The notes: generated from the letters alone by a model not told the origin. DNA of 64,000 nucleotides from Nematostella vectensis (GCF_932526225.1 NC_064040.1:188001-252000), one strand, 5' to 3'. Counted from the first letter of the stretch, positions 10,312-21,346 are shown. A program made the numbers and translations.

Positions 10312-12723
10312 TGTGCTGCCATACCGATTGGGTAATCCGTATGTATGGTTTCCGTTTTGTTCTTCAGACCGGGTTCGATCCCAGGCCAATGGGCTTTTTT
10401 TTTATTCGTTTTCTTTCTTTGTGCTTGACCCCACTAATCCTGATTGGTTTTGCGCAAAAATAATAAAAAAAGTGAGTTTGCAAAATAAGCTTGCTAGATT
10501 TATTGATTATATGTATTCAATTTGTTCCTAGGAAGTTAACAAAAAACACAAAGCAAAGAGTTTGAGGAAGTAAACAAGTATGTGAACTTTAATGTTCTAT
10601 TTGAAGGGGTGCATTTTGTACAGGGAAGCACACATAGAATGCTTAACTGGTGGAGAGGGAAGAGGTAAAAGTTTATTGAGCATAATTTCAACAATAGCAG
10701 GGGGAAGAGAGGGGCACTCTCTTCATACAATATTGCAGTTGTTACCTATTATTAAATAAGTTTGTAACATGTCTTTGTTTATTAAGCAAGGTCTATTTCT
10801 GAGACAAGCAAACTCAAGTAAGGCTGTTGAAATAACAGGTGAGTGTTAAAAGAAAAACAATTATCTGATTAGAAAACTACTGTAGATTCCTTTGCACCAA
10901 AATAAGAACAAACTTCATTTTGTTTGTTATTTATGGGGAACGAGATGAGCTCTACAAAGCCATAAAGAAATATGTATTGCTCATCTAAATTATACAAGTA
11001 AATGATAATATTAAAAAAGAACTACTGTAAGTAATTAGAGTGGTTTTCATTAACCCGTGAAACAAAGTGTGATAGTTAAACGGTAATAGTTAGTAAAACA
11101 CAAAAAAGAACAATAGAATCAGATCACCACAAAGTGTAATACGCTAAAGCGTACTTCACGGGTTAATGAAGGTTTTGACATTTCAACCTTACATCCACAT
11201 GAAAGTAATGCCTAATATCGAGTGCGCTACAGTAAGTATTTTGCAGTCAAGTTGTTTTCTGTTAGTAGGTAAAAAATTATTCTAAATAATAGTAATCATA
11301 GCTATGGTCACCACTTACACATATAGCACTTGTAATGAAAAGAAAGAATAAATATATATATATGCAGTCAAACAACAGAATTGCATGATAACCTTGAATA
11401 TATTGAATAAAGGACTGCAAAAAAACATCTTTTGTACTAGTTGCTTGAATTGACCCTTGGCTATTTTTAGCTGAATTCCCATCCCCCTCTAAAAAAGAAA
11501 ATAATAATAATAATAATAGAACAAAACTAAAAAGAAAACAAACACAACAGAGACCCCCACCAACAATTTTGATTTTTTTACTTTCCTTTAAAAGGGGAGT
11601 GTCTGGTTAAGAGATTTGCAATAGCTCTAGAGCCCTGACACAATGAACTTTAGTGAAATTCTAATACTGACTTATGAGCTTTTGGTACATGTGGGAGACT
11701 TTAAACAAAACAAAAAAATGACCACAAACTGTCCATTAACATAGTTTTCAATATAATATTGCATATTATTTAATAAGGTATTGACAGCTTTTAAAAAGTT
11801 CAACTGTTTGTAGACACTTAAAAGCCTACAATAAACACTGACTCCAGACATGCGCAGTACTATGCTGCTGCCCCTTTAAAGTAAAATACAGCTTTACTTA
11901 GTCAGCGTAGACAATATTGCGGATTTTGTCAATATTCTAATATGAAGATGTCAATATTCTCCCCCCTTACGTCTTTATTTCTATTTATTTTATGCTTTTC
12001 ACATGATACCAAAACAGCGTCTTTTTTCTTCGCTAATTTGATGTCATGTACACAATAAAAGAGATGCGCCCGTGCGCATGGCGAGTCCCCAAGGGACCCA
12101 AGACGCCCAAATAGACCTCTATTTTTTGTCATCCACAATCTCGGCGAGCTGTGCGTGGCGTAACCGTATTACAGGCCTGGGATCCTGGTTATTGTCCTCT
12201 CCATTAATGCGCGGGTTGGGATAACCTTGCAAGAGTGTTGTACAGCATATTCGCTCGGAAATATCGGTGCTTGGGGCCTTCGGGTTCTTTACAGCCTTCC
12301 GTAAAAGCCTTGTGCTGCCATACCGATTGGGTAATCCGTATGTATGGTTTCCGTTTTGTTCTTCAGACCGGGTTCGATCCCAGGCCAATGGGCGTTTTTT
12401 TTAATTCGTTTTTTTTCTTTGTGCTGGACCCCCTTAATCCTGATAGGTTTTGCGCAAAAATAATAAAAAAAAGTGAGTTTGCAAAATAAGCTTGCTGGAT
12501 TTATTGATTATATGTATTCAATTTGTTCCTAGGAAGTTAACAAAAAACACAAAGCAAAGAGTTTGAGGAAGTAAACAAGTATGTGAACTTTAATGTTCTA
12601 TTTGAAGGGGTGCATTTTGTACAGGGAAGCATACATAGAATGCTTAACTGGTGGAGAGGGAAGAGGTAAAAGTTTATTGAGCATAATTTCAACAATAGCA
12701 GGGGGAAGAGAGGGGCACTCTCT

Positions 12724-13203
12724 TCATACAATATTGCAGTTGTTACCTATTATTAAATAAGTTTGTAACATGTCTTTGTTTATTAAGCAAGGTCTATTTC
12801 TGAGACAAGCAAACTCAAGTAAGGCTGTTGAAATAACAGGTGAGTGTTAAAAGAAAAACAATTATCTGATTAGAAAACTACTGTAGATTCCTTTGCACCA
12901 AAATAAGAACAAACTTCATTTTGTTTGTTATTTATGAGGAACAAGATGAGCTCTACAAAGCCATCATACAATATTGCAGTTTTTACCTGTTATTAAATAA
13001 GTTTGTAACATGTCTTTGTTTATTAAGCAAGGTCTATTTCTGAGACAAGCAAACTCAAGTAAGGCTGTTGAAATAACAGGTGAGTGTTAAAATAAAAACA
13101 ATTATCTGATTAGAAAACTACTGTAGATTCCTTTGCACCAAAATAAGAACAAACTTTATTTTGTTTGTTATTTATGAGGAACGAGATGAGCTCTACAAAG
13201 ACA
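12724..13203. repeat. 240-bp internal tandem duplication in an array-1 unit (copy 1 of 3)
   Basis: The segment beginning TCATACAATATTGCAG at 12724 is repeated from 12964, a period of 240 bp. The junction reads AAAGCCATCATACAATATT, where other units read AAAGCCATAAAGAAATATG. A CAT microhomology lies at the breakpoint. The same junction is found in two units near 41.4 and 43.6 kb. Confidence 0.9.
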
Positions 13204-14390
13204 TAAAGAAATATGTATTGCTCATCTAAATTATACAAGTAAATGATAATATTAAAAATGAACTACTGTAAGTAATTAGAGTGGTTTTCATTAACCCGTG
13301 AAACAAAGTGTGATAGTTAAACGGTAATAGTTAGAAAAAAAACACAAAAAAGAACAATAGAATCAGATCACCACAAAGTGTAATACGCTAAAGCGTACTT
13401 CACGGGTTAATGAAGGTTTTGACATTTCAACCTTACATCCACATGAAAGTAATGCCTAATATCGAGTGCCCTACAGTAAGTGTTTTGCAGTCAAGTTGTT
13501 TTCTGTTAGTAGGTAAAAAATTATTCTAAATAATAGTAATCATAGCTATGGTCACCACTTACACATATAGCACTTGTAATGAAAAGAAAGAAAAAATATA
13601 TATATATGCAGTCAAACAACAGAATTGCATGATAACCTTGAATATATTGAATAAAGGACTGCAAAAAAACATCTTTTGTACTAGTTGCTTGGATTGACCC
13701 TTGGCTATTTTTAGCTGAATTCCCCTCCCCCTCTAAAAAAGAAAATAATAATAATAATAATAGAACAAAACTAAAAAGAAAAGAAACACAACAGAGACCC
13801 CCACCAACAATTTTGATTTTTTTTACTTTCCTTTAAAAGGGGAGTGTCATGGTTAAGAGATTTGCAATAGCTCTAGAGCCCTGACACAATGAACTTCAGT
13901 GAAATTCTAATACTGACTTATGAGCTTTTGGTACATGTGGGAGACTTTAAACAAAACAAAAAAATGACCACAAACTGTCCATTAACATAGTTTTCAATAT
14001 AATATTGCATATTATTTAATAAGGTACTGACAGCTTTTAAAAAGTTCAACTGTTTGTAGACACTTAAAAGCCGACAATAAACACTGACTCCTGACATGCG
14101 CAGTACTATGCTGCTGCCCCTTTAAAGTAAAATACAGCTTTACTTAGTCAGCGTAGACAATATTGCGGATTTTGTCAATATTCTAATATGAAGATGTCAA
14201 TATTCTCCCCCCTTACGTCTTTATTTCTATTTATTTTATGCTTTTCACATGATACCAAAACAGCGTCTTTTTTCTTCGCTAATTTGATGTCATGTACACA
14301 ATAAAAGAGATGCGCCCGTGCGCATGGCGAGTCCCCAAGGGACCCAAGACGCCCAAATAGACCTCTATTTTTTGTCATCCACAATCTCGG

Positions 14391-14722
14391 TGTGGCTACC
14401 GACGCGCGGTATACCTGTGGTAATTATATCGGTGTCACATGACTAAACAAGTTTGTACAAGTCAGAAAGTCAGAGTTTGTAATGGCCGACAGCTTGGTGA
14501 GTTTTTCATTTCCTCGATTCTTATGTCGTTTGTTATTCGCACTTATAGCTGTAATTTTATTGTAGAAAACCGCTAGAAAGCTACATTGTAGAAGGAGCTG
14601 CCAGGTTCCGGAAGTTAATAAGTGTGTTATTCAAGCATCGGAATAAATCGTTGTGTTTATAATCGGTTGTCGTCGTGGTTTATGAGCCCCATCGCCTCGC
14701 GGGCCTGCGCGAGGAGGTGACA
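14391..14722 (+). repeat. 5' LTR of the BEL/Pao element
   Basis: 332 bp, TG...CA ends, identical to the 3' LTR. It contains a polyadenylation signal AATAAA at 14642-14647. An ATG at 14482 opens a 27-codon frame that runs into a TAG at 14563. A consensus-like splice donor GTGAGT starts at 14497, and an acceptor-like TTTTATTGTAG ends at 14565. The promoter must lie in this LTR, but no clear TATA box was found. Confidence 0.97.
14642..14647 (+). promoter_or_regulatory. Polyadenylation signal in the 5' LTR
   Basis: AATAAA lies 251 bp into the LTR. The identical copy in the 3' LTR is at 21598-21603, which is where the element's transcript would be processed. Confidence 0.6.
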
Positions 14723-14905
14723 GTTTTCAAGCTATAGAGTCAAGTTGTCAAGCTAGTCTGAGGATTTGGAGCTAGTTCGACGAGAAGGAAGTATTTACGG
14801 TGATACAGAAGGATTTGTGGCGTGATTGTGGCCATAACAAGAGTGAATATTGGATTTTATTGTGTGAACGTTTCGGTTACGAGTGGAGCGAATACGGATT
14901 TCGCA
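14723..14905 (+). other. 5' leader of the BEL/Pao element
   Basis: Region between the 5' LTR and the first in-frame ATG of Gag. It contains two TCAAGCTA copies with another GTCAAG between them, but no obvious primer-binding site beginning with TGG. The frame is already open from 14822. Confidence 0.6.
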
Positions 14906-15550
14906 ATGTCAGCTCGGTCTTGTCCTGCAGGTTTAGGAGCTCGATCGAGGAGGTATAATACTCGAAGAAATCGAGGAGAAGACATGGAAGAGAGGATTGT
15001 CAGTTTAAAGCGTTCGAGGTCGGGTTGCCTCGGCAGTTTGAGAAGGTTTCGAAAGGAAATCGAAGAATTGATGTACAAGGGAAACAGGAATGAAGTTAGC
15101 CGCAAACTTCAGTCTTACCACAACACGTGGGTGAAATTCGTGCGTGTTCACTCCGATCTTATGGACTTAATGGATGAAGGGGAAGAGAAAATGGAGGCCC
15201 AAAGAGTTTATGACATGGAACTCACGCTGAAACTCGAACTTTACTCTGCTGTTGACGAACAGGATATTGAGAGTGGATCTCAGGTTTCTGAGAGACACAC
15301 GAAGTCAAGGGTGAGTGATAGAGAAAGCAGATCACATGTTTCTAGTAGACATAGTTCAAGATATTCAAGATCAAGTGTTAAGAGTGTTGCTGCCTTAGAG
15401 GAGAGAGCAGCATTGAGTAAATTAGATCTGGGACATTTACGGAAAAAACAGCAGCTCAATAGAAAATTTGATGAGTTAAAATATGCTCATGAACTTTTGG
15501 AAGCTGAAGTAAAATGTGAAAAGGCTCAAACAAGCTACATGATTTTTTAA
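14906..15550 (+). CDS. BEL/Pao Gag N-terminal region (frame broken at its 3' end)
   Basis: This encodes the first part of the element's Gag polyprotein, which would build the cytoplasmic virus-like particle. The frame is open upstream to about 14822, but the first ATG in frame is at 14906, giving 214 residues. The N-terminus is basic and Arg-rich. Residues about 130-162 are Ser/Arg-rich, with repeated SR and RS pairs. Residues about 163-208 are charged and Leu-rich and look like a coiled coil, common in BEL Gag N-termini. The frame stops at 15548-15550 just after a six-T run (15543-15548). The rest of Gag-Pol is open in the +1 frame from the same run. One extra T, a sequencing or assembly error, or less likely a programmed +1 shift, would explain this. 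Gag identity comes from position and composition, not from a diagnostic motif. Confidence 0.75.
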   Translation: MSARSCPAGLGARSRRYNTRRNRGEDMEERIVSLKRSRSGCLGSLRRFRKEIEELMYKGNRNEVSRKLQSYHNTWVKFVRVHSDLMDLMDEGEEKMEAQRVYDMELTLKLELYSAVDEQDIESGSQVSERHTKSRVSDRESRSHVSSRHSSRYSRSSVKSVAALEERAALSKLDLGHLRKKQQLNRKFDELKYAHELLEAEVKCEKAQTSYMIF

Positions 15551-18500
15551 GAAGGAAAGGGAAGACTTGAATGTGGATCAGAGTAATAAGTCTGCTGTGT
15601 CAGAGGATGTATGTGATGTTTTCAAGGCTCAATCTGAAAACAAAATTGAGCAGCATGCACCTATTGGAAATGTGAGTACAAACCCTACTGTGAAATTAAC
15701 AGAGGAAATTGTTGTTAGTAAGGAGCTAATGGTGGAGCCTTGTATTGGAAATAATAACAATGTATCGTCTAGTGCTGGATTAAAGGAATCCTGTGTGTCT
15801 GTTTGTTTATCATCGGAGTTAAGTGTTGACAAGAGTCATGAGAGTGAAAGGGTGAATCGGGAGATTAGTAGCCATGTGCGGGGTGGTGAAGAAACTATGC
15901 TGAACAATGGAACAAAGGAAGCCCAAGCTGGGTTGAATTTACCTGGCTCACAACCATCAACTAACAGCAACAATGGATTATTTGATAGTGGAGAACATGT
16001 GGCTAGAGTACTGTCTCAGGCAATGAGTACCCCAAGGATTGAATACATGCACTTTGACGGTAATCCCATAAACTATGTTTCATTTATGCATAACTTTGAG
16101 ACATGCCTCGAGAGCCTAACTAGTGATAATTCTAGGAAATTACAGTACTTAATACAACATTGCACAGGCAAGGCAAGGGATGCAATTGAAAGTTGTGTGA
16201 ACTTGCCTACTTCGGAGGGCTATAATACAGCAAAGAACACCTTGAAGGAGAATTTTGGACTTCCGCACATTATTGCTAAGGCACACCTGAAAAGGTTACA
16301 AGACCTCCCGCCATTGCGGAACGGTGGAGGGCCAGCTTTATTGGAATTTTCTAGACACCTTGAAGTAGCTCACCGCACATTGTCAGGCATGGGAAGCGAT
16401 TATGTTAGTGAATTAAATTACACAAGTACTCTTAGAGAACTAAACAACAAGCTACCATATTTCATGAAGGGAAAATGGACGGAACGTGCGGGCAGGATTA
16501 TTGAATCAGGGTCAAGGCCTAATTTTTCGGATTTCTTGAAGTTTATCAAGGAAAGAGCCAAACTTGTGAACAATGAGTTTGGGGATGATCTTGTGTCTGC
16601 CAGCTCTCAGAGGGGTAAGAAAGGGAATAACAGTGATAAGAAACAAACCCCTAGGTCAAGCATGGCAACTGGAGTGACCCCACCCCAGAATAGTGAACAG
16701 AGACAACAGAGGGGACAGGGGAATGCAAGCTGGAAGTGTGTGATTTGTTCTGGACCTCATGGATTATGGAAGTGTGCACAGTTTAAGGAACTGAACAGTG
16801 AAGAGAGAAACAAATTAGTCTTGTCTAATAGATTATGTTTTAAGTGTTTAAGTGGAGGGCATTTTAGGGACACATGTCCTAAGACAACCTTTAAGTGCCA
16901 AGTGAAGGGTTGTGGTAAAGAACACCATACCTTACTACATTTTTCGGTACAAGAAAGAAAGGATAATACGGTTGACAACAAGATTGACAAGTCACCCGGA
17001 CAAGCTAGACCTAACGCATCGGCACCAGAAACAACAGGTGTTAATGCGGGTAGTACAAGTGTAGCCTCAGTTTCTGTCGCAACTGGGGCCGGTGAGCGCA
17101 GAGTGTGCCTGGGTGTCATTCCGGTCAAGGTCAAGGTGAAAGGAGATGACAGGGTATTGGAGACTTATGCATTGCTAGATAGTGGCAGTGAAGTGTCATT
17201 GTGTAAGGAACAATTGTTTACTGACCTTGGATGTGATGGCATTGCCATGAACTTTGAACTAGCTGGTGTAACGGGAACGAGGAAACTCAAAGGTCACATG
17301 GTTGATCTCGTAGTAATGTCACAAGATGGAATGGTAGAAAGTGAGTTGTTAAATGTCAGGACAGTGAAGGAAATTCCTGTATCTTCTAGTTGTATACCAA
17401 GGAGGGAAGATGTTGAACAATTTACTCATTTGAGGAGCATTAACTTGCAAGAATGCGGTGCGTCAGAAGTTGGACTCATTATTGGACTTAAGGAAAATCC
17501 ATTGCTGTTTGTACCACTAGAATACAAGGCTGGTAACGATGGAGAACCGGTCGGTGTGAGATATTCTCTTGGATGGACGGTGATGGGTCCCATGTGCGGA
17601 AAAAGGGACAGTGACCAGTGCTCGGTTAACCTTATTAATGTAGCGAATAAGCAATTTCCTGAAGAACTTTATAATGAGAAATCATGTCTTGTAGCACATA
17701 CCCACCCGGAAGATACCAAGCTTGCTGAGCATGATGGTACAGGTGCACCACAGCATTGTTCGTTTAAGGACAATGTCTCTAGAACTGCTAAGCTCAAGAC
17801 TGCGGATTTAGAAATAGAGAAGGAGATTGATAAAGAGGTATTGCAGCAACAATTAGAAAGACTCTGGCAAACTGACTTTGCGGATTCAGTTGTCAGTTCA
17901 AACGTCTGTCCTTCTATTGAAAATAAGCGTGCACTAGAGATAATGGAAGATACACTAGAGATAGTCGACGGGCACTGTCAGGTAGCACTTCCTTGGAGGA
18001 GAGACCCGCCTTATTTACCATATAACAAGAGTATGGCGGAAAGAAGGTGCGGTCTTCTGAAGAAGAGATTTCTTAGAGACGGTGTTCTGTTTGATAAGTA
18101 TAAGGAGACAATGAATGATTACATCGAGCGAGGTCATGCAGAGAAGGTACCGGCTGAAGAGTTGGCGCGAAGTGATGGGCGGTTGTGGTACTTAAGCCAC
18201 CACCCAGTGACACACCCATTGAAGAAGGATAAAGTGCGAATTGTTTTTGACTGTGCAGCAAAGTATGGAGGAACTTCGTTAAATGAACAATTGTTACAAG
18301 GACCGGACTTGACAAACAATCTTGTTGCAGTATTAAGTCGTTTTCGGGAGGAGAAGATCGGATTAGTCGCGAATGTGGAGTCAATGTTTCATCAGGTACG
18401 GGTGAATCCAAAGGACTGTGATGCATTAAGGTTTTTATGGTGGCCCAACTCTGATTTATCTGGAGAGTTGGAGGAGTACAGGATGGTGAAACACTTGTTC

Positions 18501-21248
18501 GGTGCGACATCGTCACCAAGTGTAGTGAACTATTGTTTGAAGAAGACAATAGAACTTAAGGATAACACCAACCCGGAAGTGTCTGACGCAATAGTTAGAA
18601 ATATGTATGTGGATGATCTTATGAAGTCTACGGATACGACTGAGAATGCAGTTAAACTTGTAAGTGATATCAGAGAAGTGTTGGACAAGGGAGGGTTCAA
18701 CTTGACAAAGTGGTGCAGTAACGACAAGGATGTGATTGCATCGGTACCAGAGAAGCATCGAGCCAAGTCAATGTTGAACGAGCTAGAGCGGCCGACGACT
18801 TCGACACTCGGTTTGAAGTGGAATGTGGAAGATGATCAATTTGTATGGGATGTTGCGGACAGCAACAGACGTGCAAAGGAGAAACCTGCAACCAAGCGGA
18901 GTGTATTATCAATTGTCTACTCTCTGTTTGATCCTCTTGGATTTATTGCACCCTATACCATGAAGGGAAAGCTGCTTCTACAAGTGTTGACCAGAAAGCA
19001 AGTCGGATGGGATGATCCCATGAACCCAGATGATTCTGCCCAGTGGATGCGGTGGGTGGAAGATCTTCCCAAGCTAGAAGAGGTGAAGGTTGATCGATGT
19101 TTTAAGCCGAAAGATTTCAAGGAACTCAAAGACGCTCAACTACATGTGTTCTCGGATGCATCAAGGCAAGGTTATTCAGCGGTGGCTTACTTACGACTAG
19201 AAGATGTAGAGGGTCGTAAACATTGCTCATTTGTCATGGGGAAGGCACGACTAGCTCCCCTGCGAGAGATCTCTATTCCAAGACTAGAACTAACCGCTGC
19301 TGTTATTTCGGTAAAGTTGAGTAAGATTATCCGGGAAGAGCTGGATCTTAAGGTAAACAAAGTGAACTACTGGACTGATTCAATGTCGGTGCTTAAGTGC
19401 ATTAACAATGAAACGAAGAGGTTTCACACCTTTGAGTCCAATCGTTTGACAATTATACATGATGGTTCCAATGCTGGAGAATGGCGGTATGTGAATAGGG
19501 ATGACAACCCAGCTGATGATGGCTCAAAGGGACTCAAGATGGACACTCTAATCAGGAACGATCGGTGGCTGAAGGGACCGAGCTTCCTATTGGAGGACGA
19601 TGCAGACTGGCCTAAGGTGATCACAATCCCTGAGATTACGGACGATGACCCAGAAGTCAGAAAGGAAGCGCAAGTGTATGTGACATGTGAGGAGAAACGG
19701 AGAAATGTTATTAATGACATCATCATGTACCACTCTTCGTGGCAGAAGTTGAAGTTATCGATCGCCTGGTTATTGCGATACAAGCAATTCTTAAGGAGTA
19801 AGGTGTTGCAACGCAAGGAAGCCCAAGGTGAGCATGAGAAGAGGGACGTCGGAGGATTAATGACGGTTGAGGAGTTGCAAGAGGCAGAGTGCATAATTCT
19901 GCGGCATGTTCAACGAGAAGAATTCCCTGACGAGAGATTGCATGAGAAATCTGACAAGTCAATCAGTAAGTTATGTCCGCAGAAAGGAAACGGACTGATA
20001 CGTGTCGGAGGACGGATCGGGAAGGCACAGGTTGACTACGAGTTGCGACATCCTATAATACTACCCTACAAGAATCATGTTACAGACCTGATTATTATGG
20101 ATCATCATCAGAGTGTTGGACATATGGGTCAAGAGTCAGTTTTGTCGTCTCTGAGAAACGAGTATTGGGTAATAAAGGGACGATCTGCAGTTCGTCGAGT
20201 GATTGGCAAGTGTCTTAAGTGTCAGAGAAGAAGAGCAAAGCCAATGGAGCAATTCATGGCAGACCTTCCGGCTATGCGAGTTGCAGCTGAGGAGCCACCC
20301 TTCACTTACGTAGGGGTCGATTACTTTGGCCCAATGGAGGTCAAGGTCGGAAGGTCAAAGGTTAAGAGGTATGGATGTTTGTTTTCGTGCCTCAGCATGA
20401 GAGCTGTGCATGTTGAGATAACGCATTCAATGGACACGGACTCCATGATTAACGCCCTGCGACGGTTTATCAGTCTTAGAGGATATCCTAAAGAGATCCA
20501 TAGTGATAATGGTACAAATTTTACGAAGGCAGATAAGGAGCTAAAGCAAGCCCTCGGAGAATGGGATCTCGAGAGGATCAACAGGTTTTGTATCCAAAGG
20601 CGGATTAAGTGGAGCTTTATCCCACCTGCGGCAAGCCACATGGGTGGTGCATGGGAAAGGATGGTACAGACTACCAAGCGTGTGTTGAAGTCGCTGTTGA
20701 ATGAACAAATAGTTTCCGATGAGGTGCTTCTCACGGTAATGGCGGAGACCGTGAACATCATCAATAGCAGACCACTGACAAGTAACAGTGATGATATCGA
20801 GGATGAGATGCCCCTAACTCCCAACCATTTGCTTCACTTGAGACCAACGCCTAGTGTGCCACCAGGCGTATTTGGAAAGGAAGATATGTATTGTAGGCGA
20901 GCCTGGAGACAAGCCCAATATCTGAGCAACAGATTTTGGCGTCGGTGGACAAGTGAATATCTCCCAACGCTGATGGAGAGAACGAAGTGGACTACTGTCA
21001 GAGAAAACCTCAAGGAAGGTGATGTAGTTCTTTTGGCTGATGAGAACTTTCGGAGAGGCGAATGGCCACTTGCACGTGTGATGGAAGTCCTACCAAGTAG
21101 TGATGGCCGTGTGCGCAGCGCCATGGTGAAGACGGTATCTACTGTCGCGACGCGAGCGAAAAGACGGAGGCGAGGAGATGTTCAAGTGAGCAGCACTAAA
21201 CTTACGCGACCGGTGACGCGTCTCTGTAAATTGGAGATGGATAACTAG
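15543..21248 (+). CDS. BEL/Pao Gag-Pol polyprotein (Gag C-terminus, protease, RT, RNase H, integrase)
   Basis: The open frame begins after an in-frame stop at 15540-15542. It has no ATG near its start (a TTG lies at 15567), so it must be the continuation of the upstream Gag frame. Residues are numbered from the codon at 15567 (1,893 codons). About 159-330: DUF1759-type Gag region. 424-437: CCHC zinc knuckle CFKCLSGGHFRDTC, after a Cys-rich stretch from 389. D538 in LLDSGS: aspartic protease (DUF1758-like). About 870-1080: reverse transcriptase with YVDD at 1014-1017, but N936 (codon AAT at 18372) where the family has the first catalytic Asp. RNase H set D1197, E1241, D1271, D1317. Integrase zinc finger H1514, H1519, C1549, C1552 and core D1585, D1647, E1697. 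About 1775-1885: DUF5641-like C-terminus. All other domains look complete, so the element was active until recently. The Asn should abolish polymerisation. Confidence 0.95.
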   Translation, partial: FFKKEREDLNVDQSNKSAVSEDVCDVFKAQSENKIEQHAPIGNVSTNPTVKLTEEIVVSKELMVEPCIGNNNNVSSSAGLKESCVSVCLSSELSVDKSHESERVNREISSHVRGGEETMLNNGTKEAQAGLNLPGSQPSTNSNNGLFDSGEHVARVLSQAMSTPRIEYMHFDGNPINYVSFMHNFETCLESLTSDNSRKLQYLIQHCTGKARDAIESCVNLPTSEGYNTAKNTLKENFGLPHIIAKAHLKRLQDLPPLRNGGGPALLEFSRHLEVAHRTLSGMGSDYVSELNYTSTLRELNNKLPYFMKGKWTERAGRIIESGSRPNFSDFLKFIKERAKLVNNEFGDDLVSASSQRGKKGNNSDKKQTPRSSMATGVTPPQNSEQRQQRGQGNASWKCVICSGPHGLWKCAQFKELNSEERNKLVLSNRLCFKCLSGGHFRDTCPKTTFKCQVKGCGKEHHTLLHFSVQERKDNTVDNKIDKSPGQARPNASAPETTGVNAGSTSVASVSVATGAGERRVCLGVIPVKVKVKGDDRVLETYALLDSGSEVSLCKEQLFTDLGCDGIAMNFELAGVTGTRKLKGHMVDLVVMSQDGMVESELLNVRTVKEIPVSSSCIPRREDVEQFTHLRSINLQECGASEVGLIIGLKENPLLFVPLEYKAGNDGEPVGVRYSLGWTVMGPMCGKRDSDQCSVNLINVANKQFPEELYNEKSCLVAHTHPEDTKLAEHDGTGAPQHCSFKDNVSRTAKLKTADLEIEKEIDKEVLQQQLERLWQTDFADSVVSSNVCPSIENKRALEIMEDTLEIVDGHCQVALPWRRDPPYLPYNKSMAERRCGLLKKRFLRDGVLFDKYKETMNDYIERGHAEKVPAEELARSDGRLWYLSHHPVTHPLKKDKVRIVFDCAAKYGGTSLNEQLLQGPDLTNNLVAVLSRFREEKIGLVANVESMFHQVRVNPKDCDALRFLWWPNSDLSGELEEYRMVKHLFGATSSPSVVNYCLKKTIELKDNTNPEVSDAIVRNMYVDDLMKSTDTTENAVKLVSDIREVLDKGGFNLTKWCSNDKDVIASVPEKHRAKSMLNELERPTTSTLGLKWNVEDDQFVWDVADSNRRAKEKPATKRSVLSIVYSLFDPLGFIAPYTMKGKLLLQVLTRKQVGWDDPMNPDDSAQWMRWVEDLPKLEEVKVDRCFKPKDFKELKDAQLHVFSDASRQGYSAVAYLRLEDVEGRKHCSFVMGKARLAPLREISIPRLELTAAVISVKLSKIIREELDLKVNKVNYWTDSMSVLKCINNETKRFHTFESNRLTIIHDGSNAGEWRYVNRDDNPADDGSKGLKMDTLIRNDRWLKGPSFLLEDDADWPKVITIPEITDDDPEVRKEAQVYVTCEEKRRNVINDIIMYHSSWQKLKLSIAWLLRYKQFLRSKVLQRKEAQGEHEKRDVGGLMTVEELQEAECIILRHVQREEFPDERLHEKSDKSISKLCPQKGNGLIRVGGRIGKAQVDYELRHPIILPYKNHVTDLIIMDHHQSVGHMGQESVLSSLRNEYWVIKGRSAVRRVIGKCLKCQRRRAKPMEQFMADLPAMRVAAEEPPFTYVGVDYFGPMEVKVGRSKVKRYGCLFSCLSMRAVHVEITHSMDTDSMINALRRFISLRGYPKEIHSDNGTNFTKADKELKQALGEWDLERINRFCIQRRIKWSFIPPAASHMGGAWERMVQTTKRVLKSLLNEQIVSDEVLLTVMAETVNIINSRPLTSNSDDIEDEMPLTPNHLLHLRPTPSVPPGVFGKEDMYCRRAWRQAQYLSNRFWRRWTSEYLPTLMERTKWTTVRENLKEGDVVLLADENFRRGEWPLARVMEVLPSSDGRVRSAMVKTVSTVATRAKRRRRGDVQVSSTKLTRPVTRLCKLEMDN

Positions 21249-21346
21249 AGAGTGAACTGCGTAATGTAAAGTAACGGAGATATCGTCGGTTGCCGCTTGA
21301 TTAAGTGTAAATAAAAACTTTCAGGTAGTTTATATTTAGGGGCCGG
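21249..21346 (+). other. 3' untranslated region of the BEL/Pao element
   Basis: Short non-coding stretch between the integrase stop codon and the 3' LTR. It includes ATAAAA at about 21311 and a weak purine-rich tract (AGGGGCCGG) abutting the LTR, the expected site of plus-strand priming. Confidence 0.7.

Larger units (their letters stand above)
985..14390 (+). repeat. Array 1, left part: tandem ~2.0-kb satellite units
   Basis: Head-to-tail copies of one unit. Using the CCTAGG in TTGTTCCTAGGAAGTTAAC as anchor, copies lie at 2115, 4127, 6125, 8131, 10527 and 12528. Spacings are 1998-2012 bp, except 2396 bp where a SINE has inserted. The copies differ by scattered substitutions, homopolymer length and TAA/TA microsatellite length. 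The unit is AT-rich with a GC-richer core of about 350 bp (for example 5641-5995) that ends in a tRNA-like module. No open frame in the unit is convincingly a gene. The left part ends where the BEL/Pao element has inserted in the core of a unit. Confidence 0.97.

Noticed and set aside
985-14390. Tandem gene cluster such as 5S rRNA, U-snRNA, spliced-leader or histone genes
   Set aside because: I looked for the conserved cores of 5S, U1, U2, U5 and U6 and for histone-like frames and found none in the unit.
14822-14905. GTG start for Gag at 14822 and TTG start for Gag-Pol at 15567
   Set aside because: Non-ATG starts are not expected for an animal retroelement. ATG at 14906 is the first plausible start, and the downstream frame is explained by the broken T-run.
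20321-20824. Long minus-strand frames inside the BEL Pol region (also near 18073, 19424 and 16757)
   Set aside because: They are antisense shadows of the conserved RT, RNase H and integrase coding sequence.
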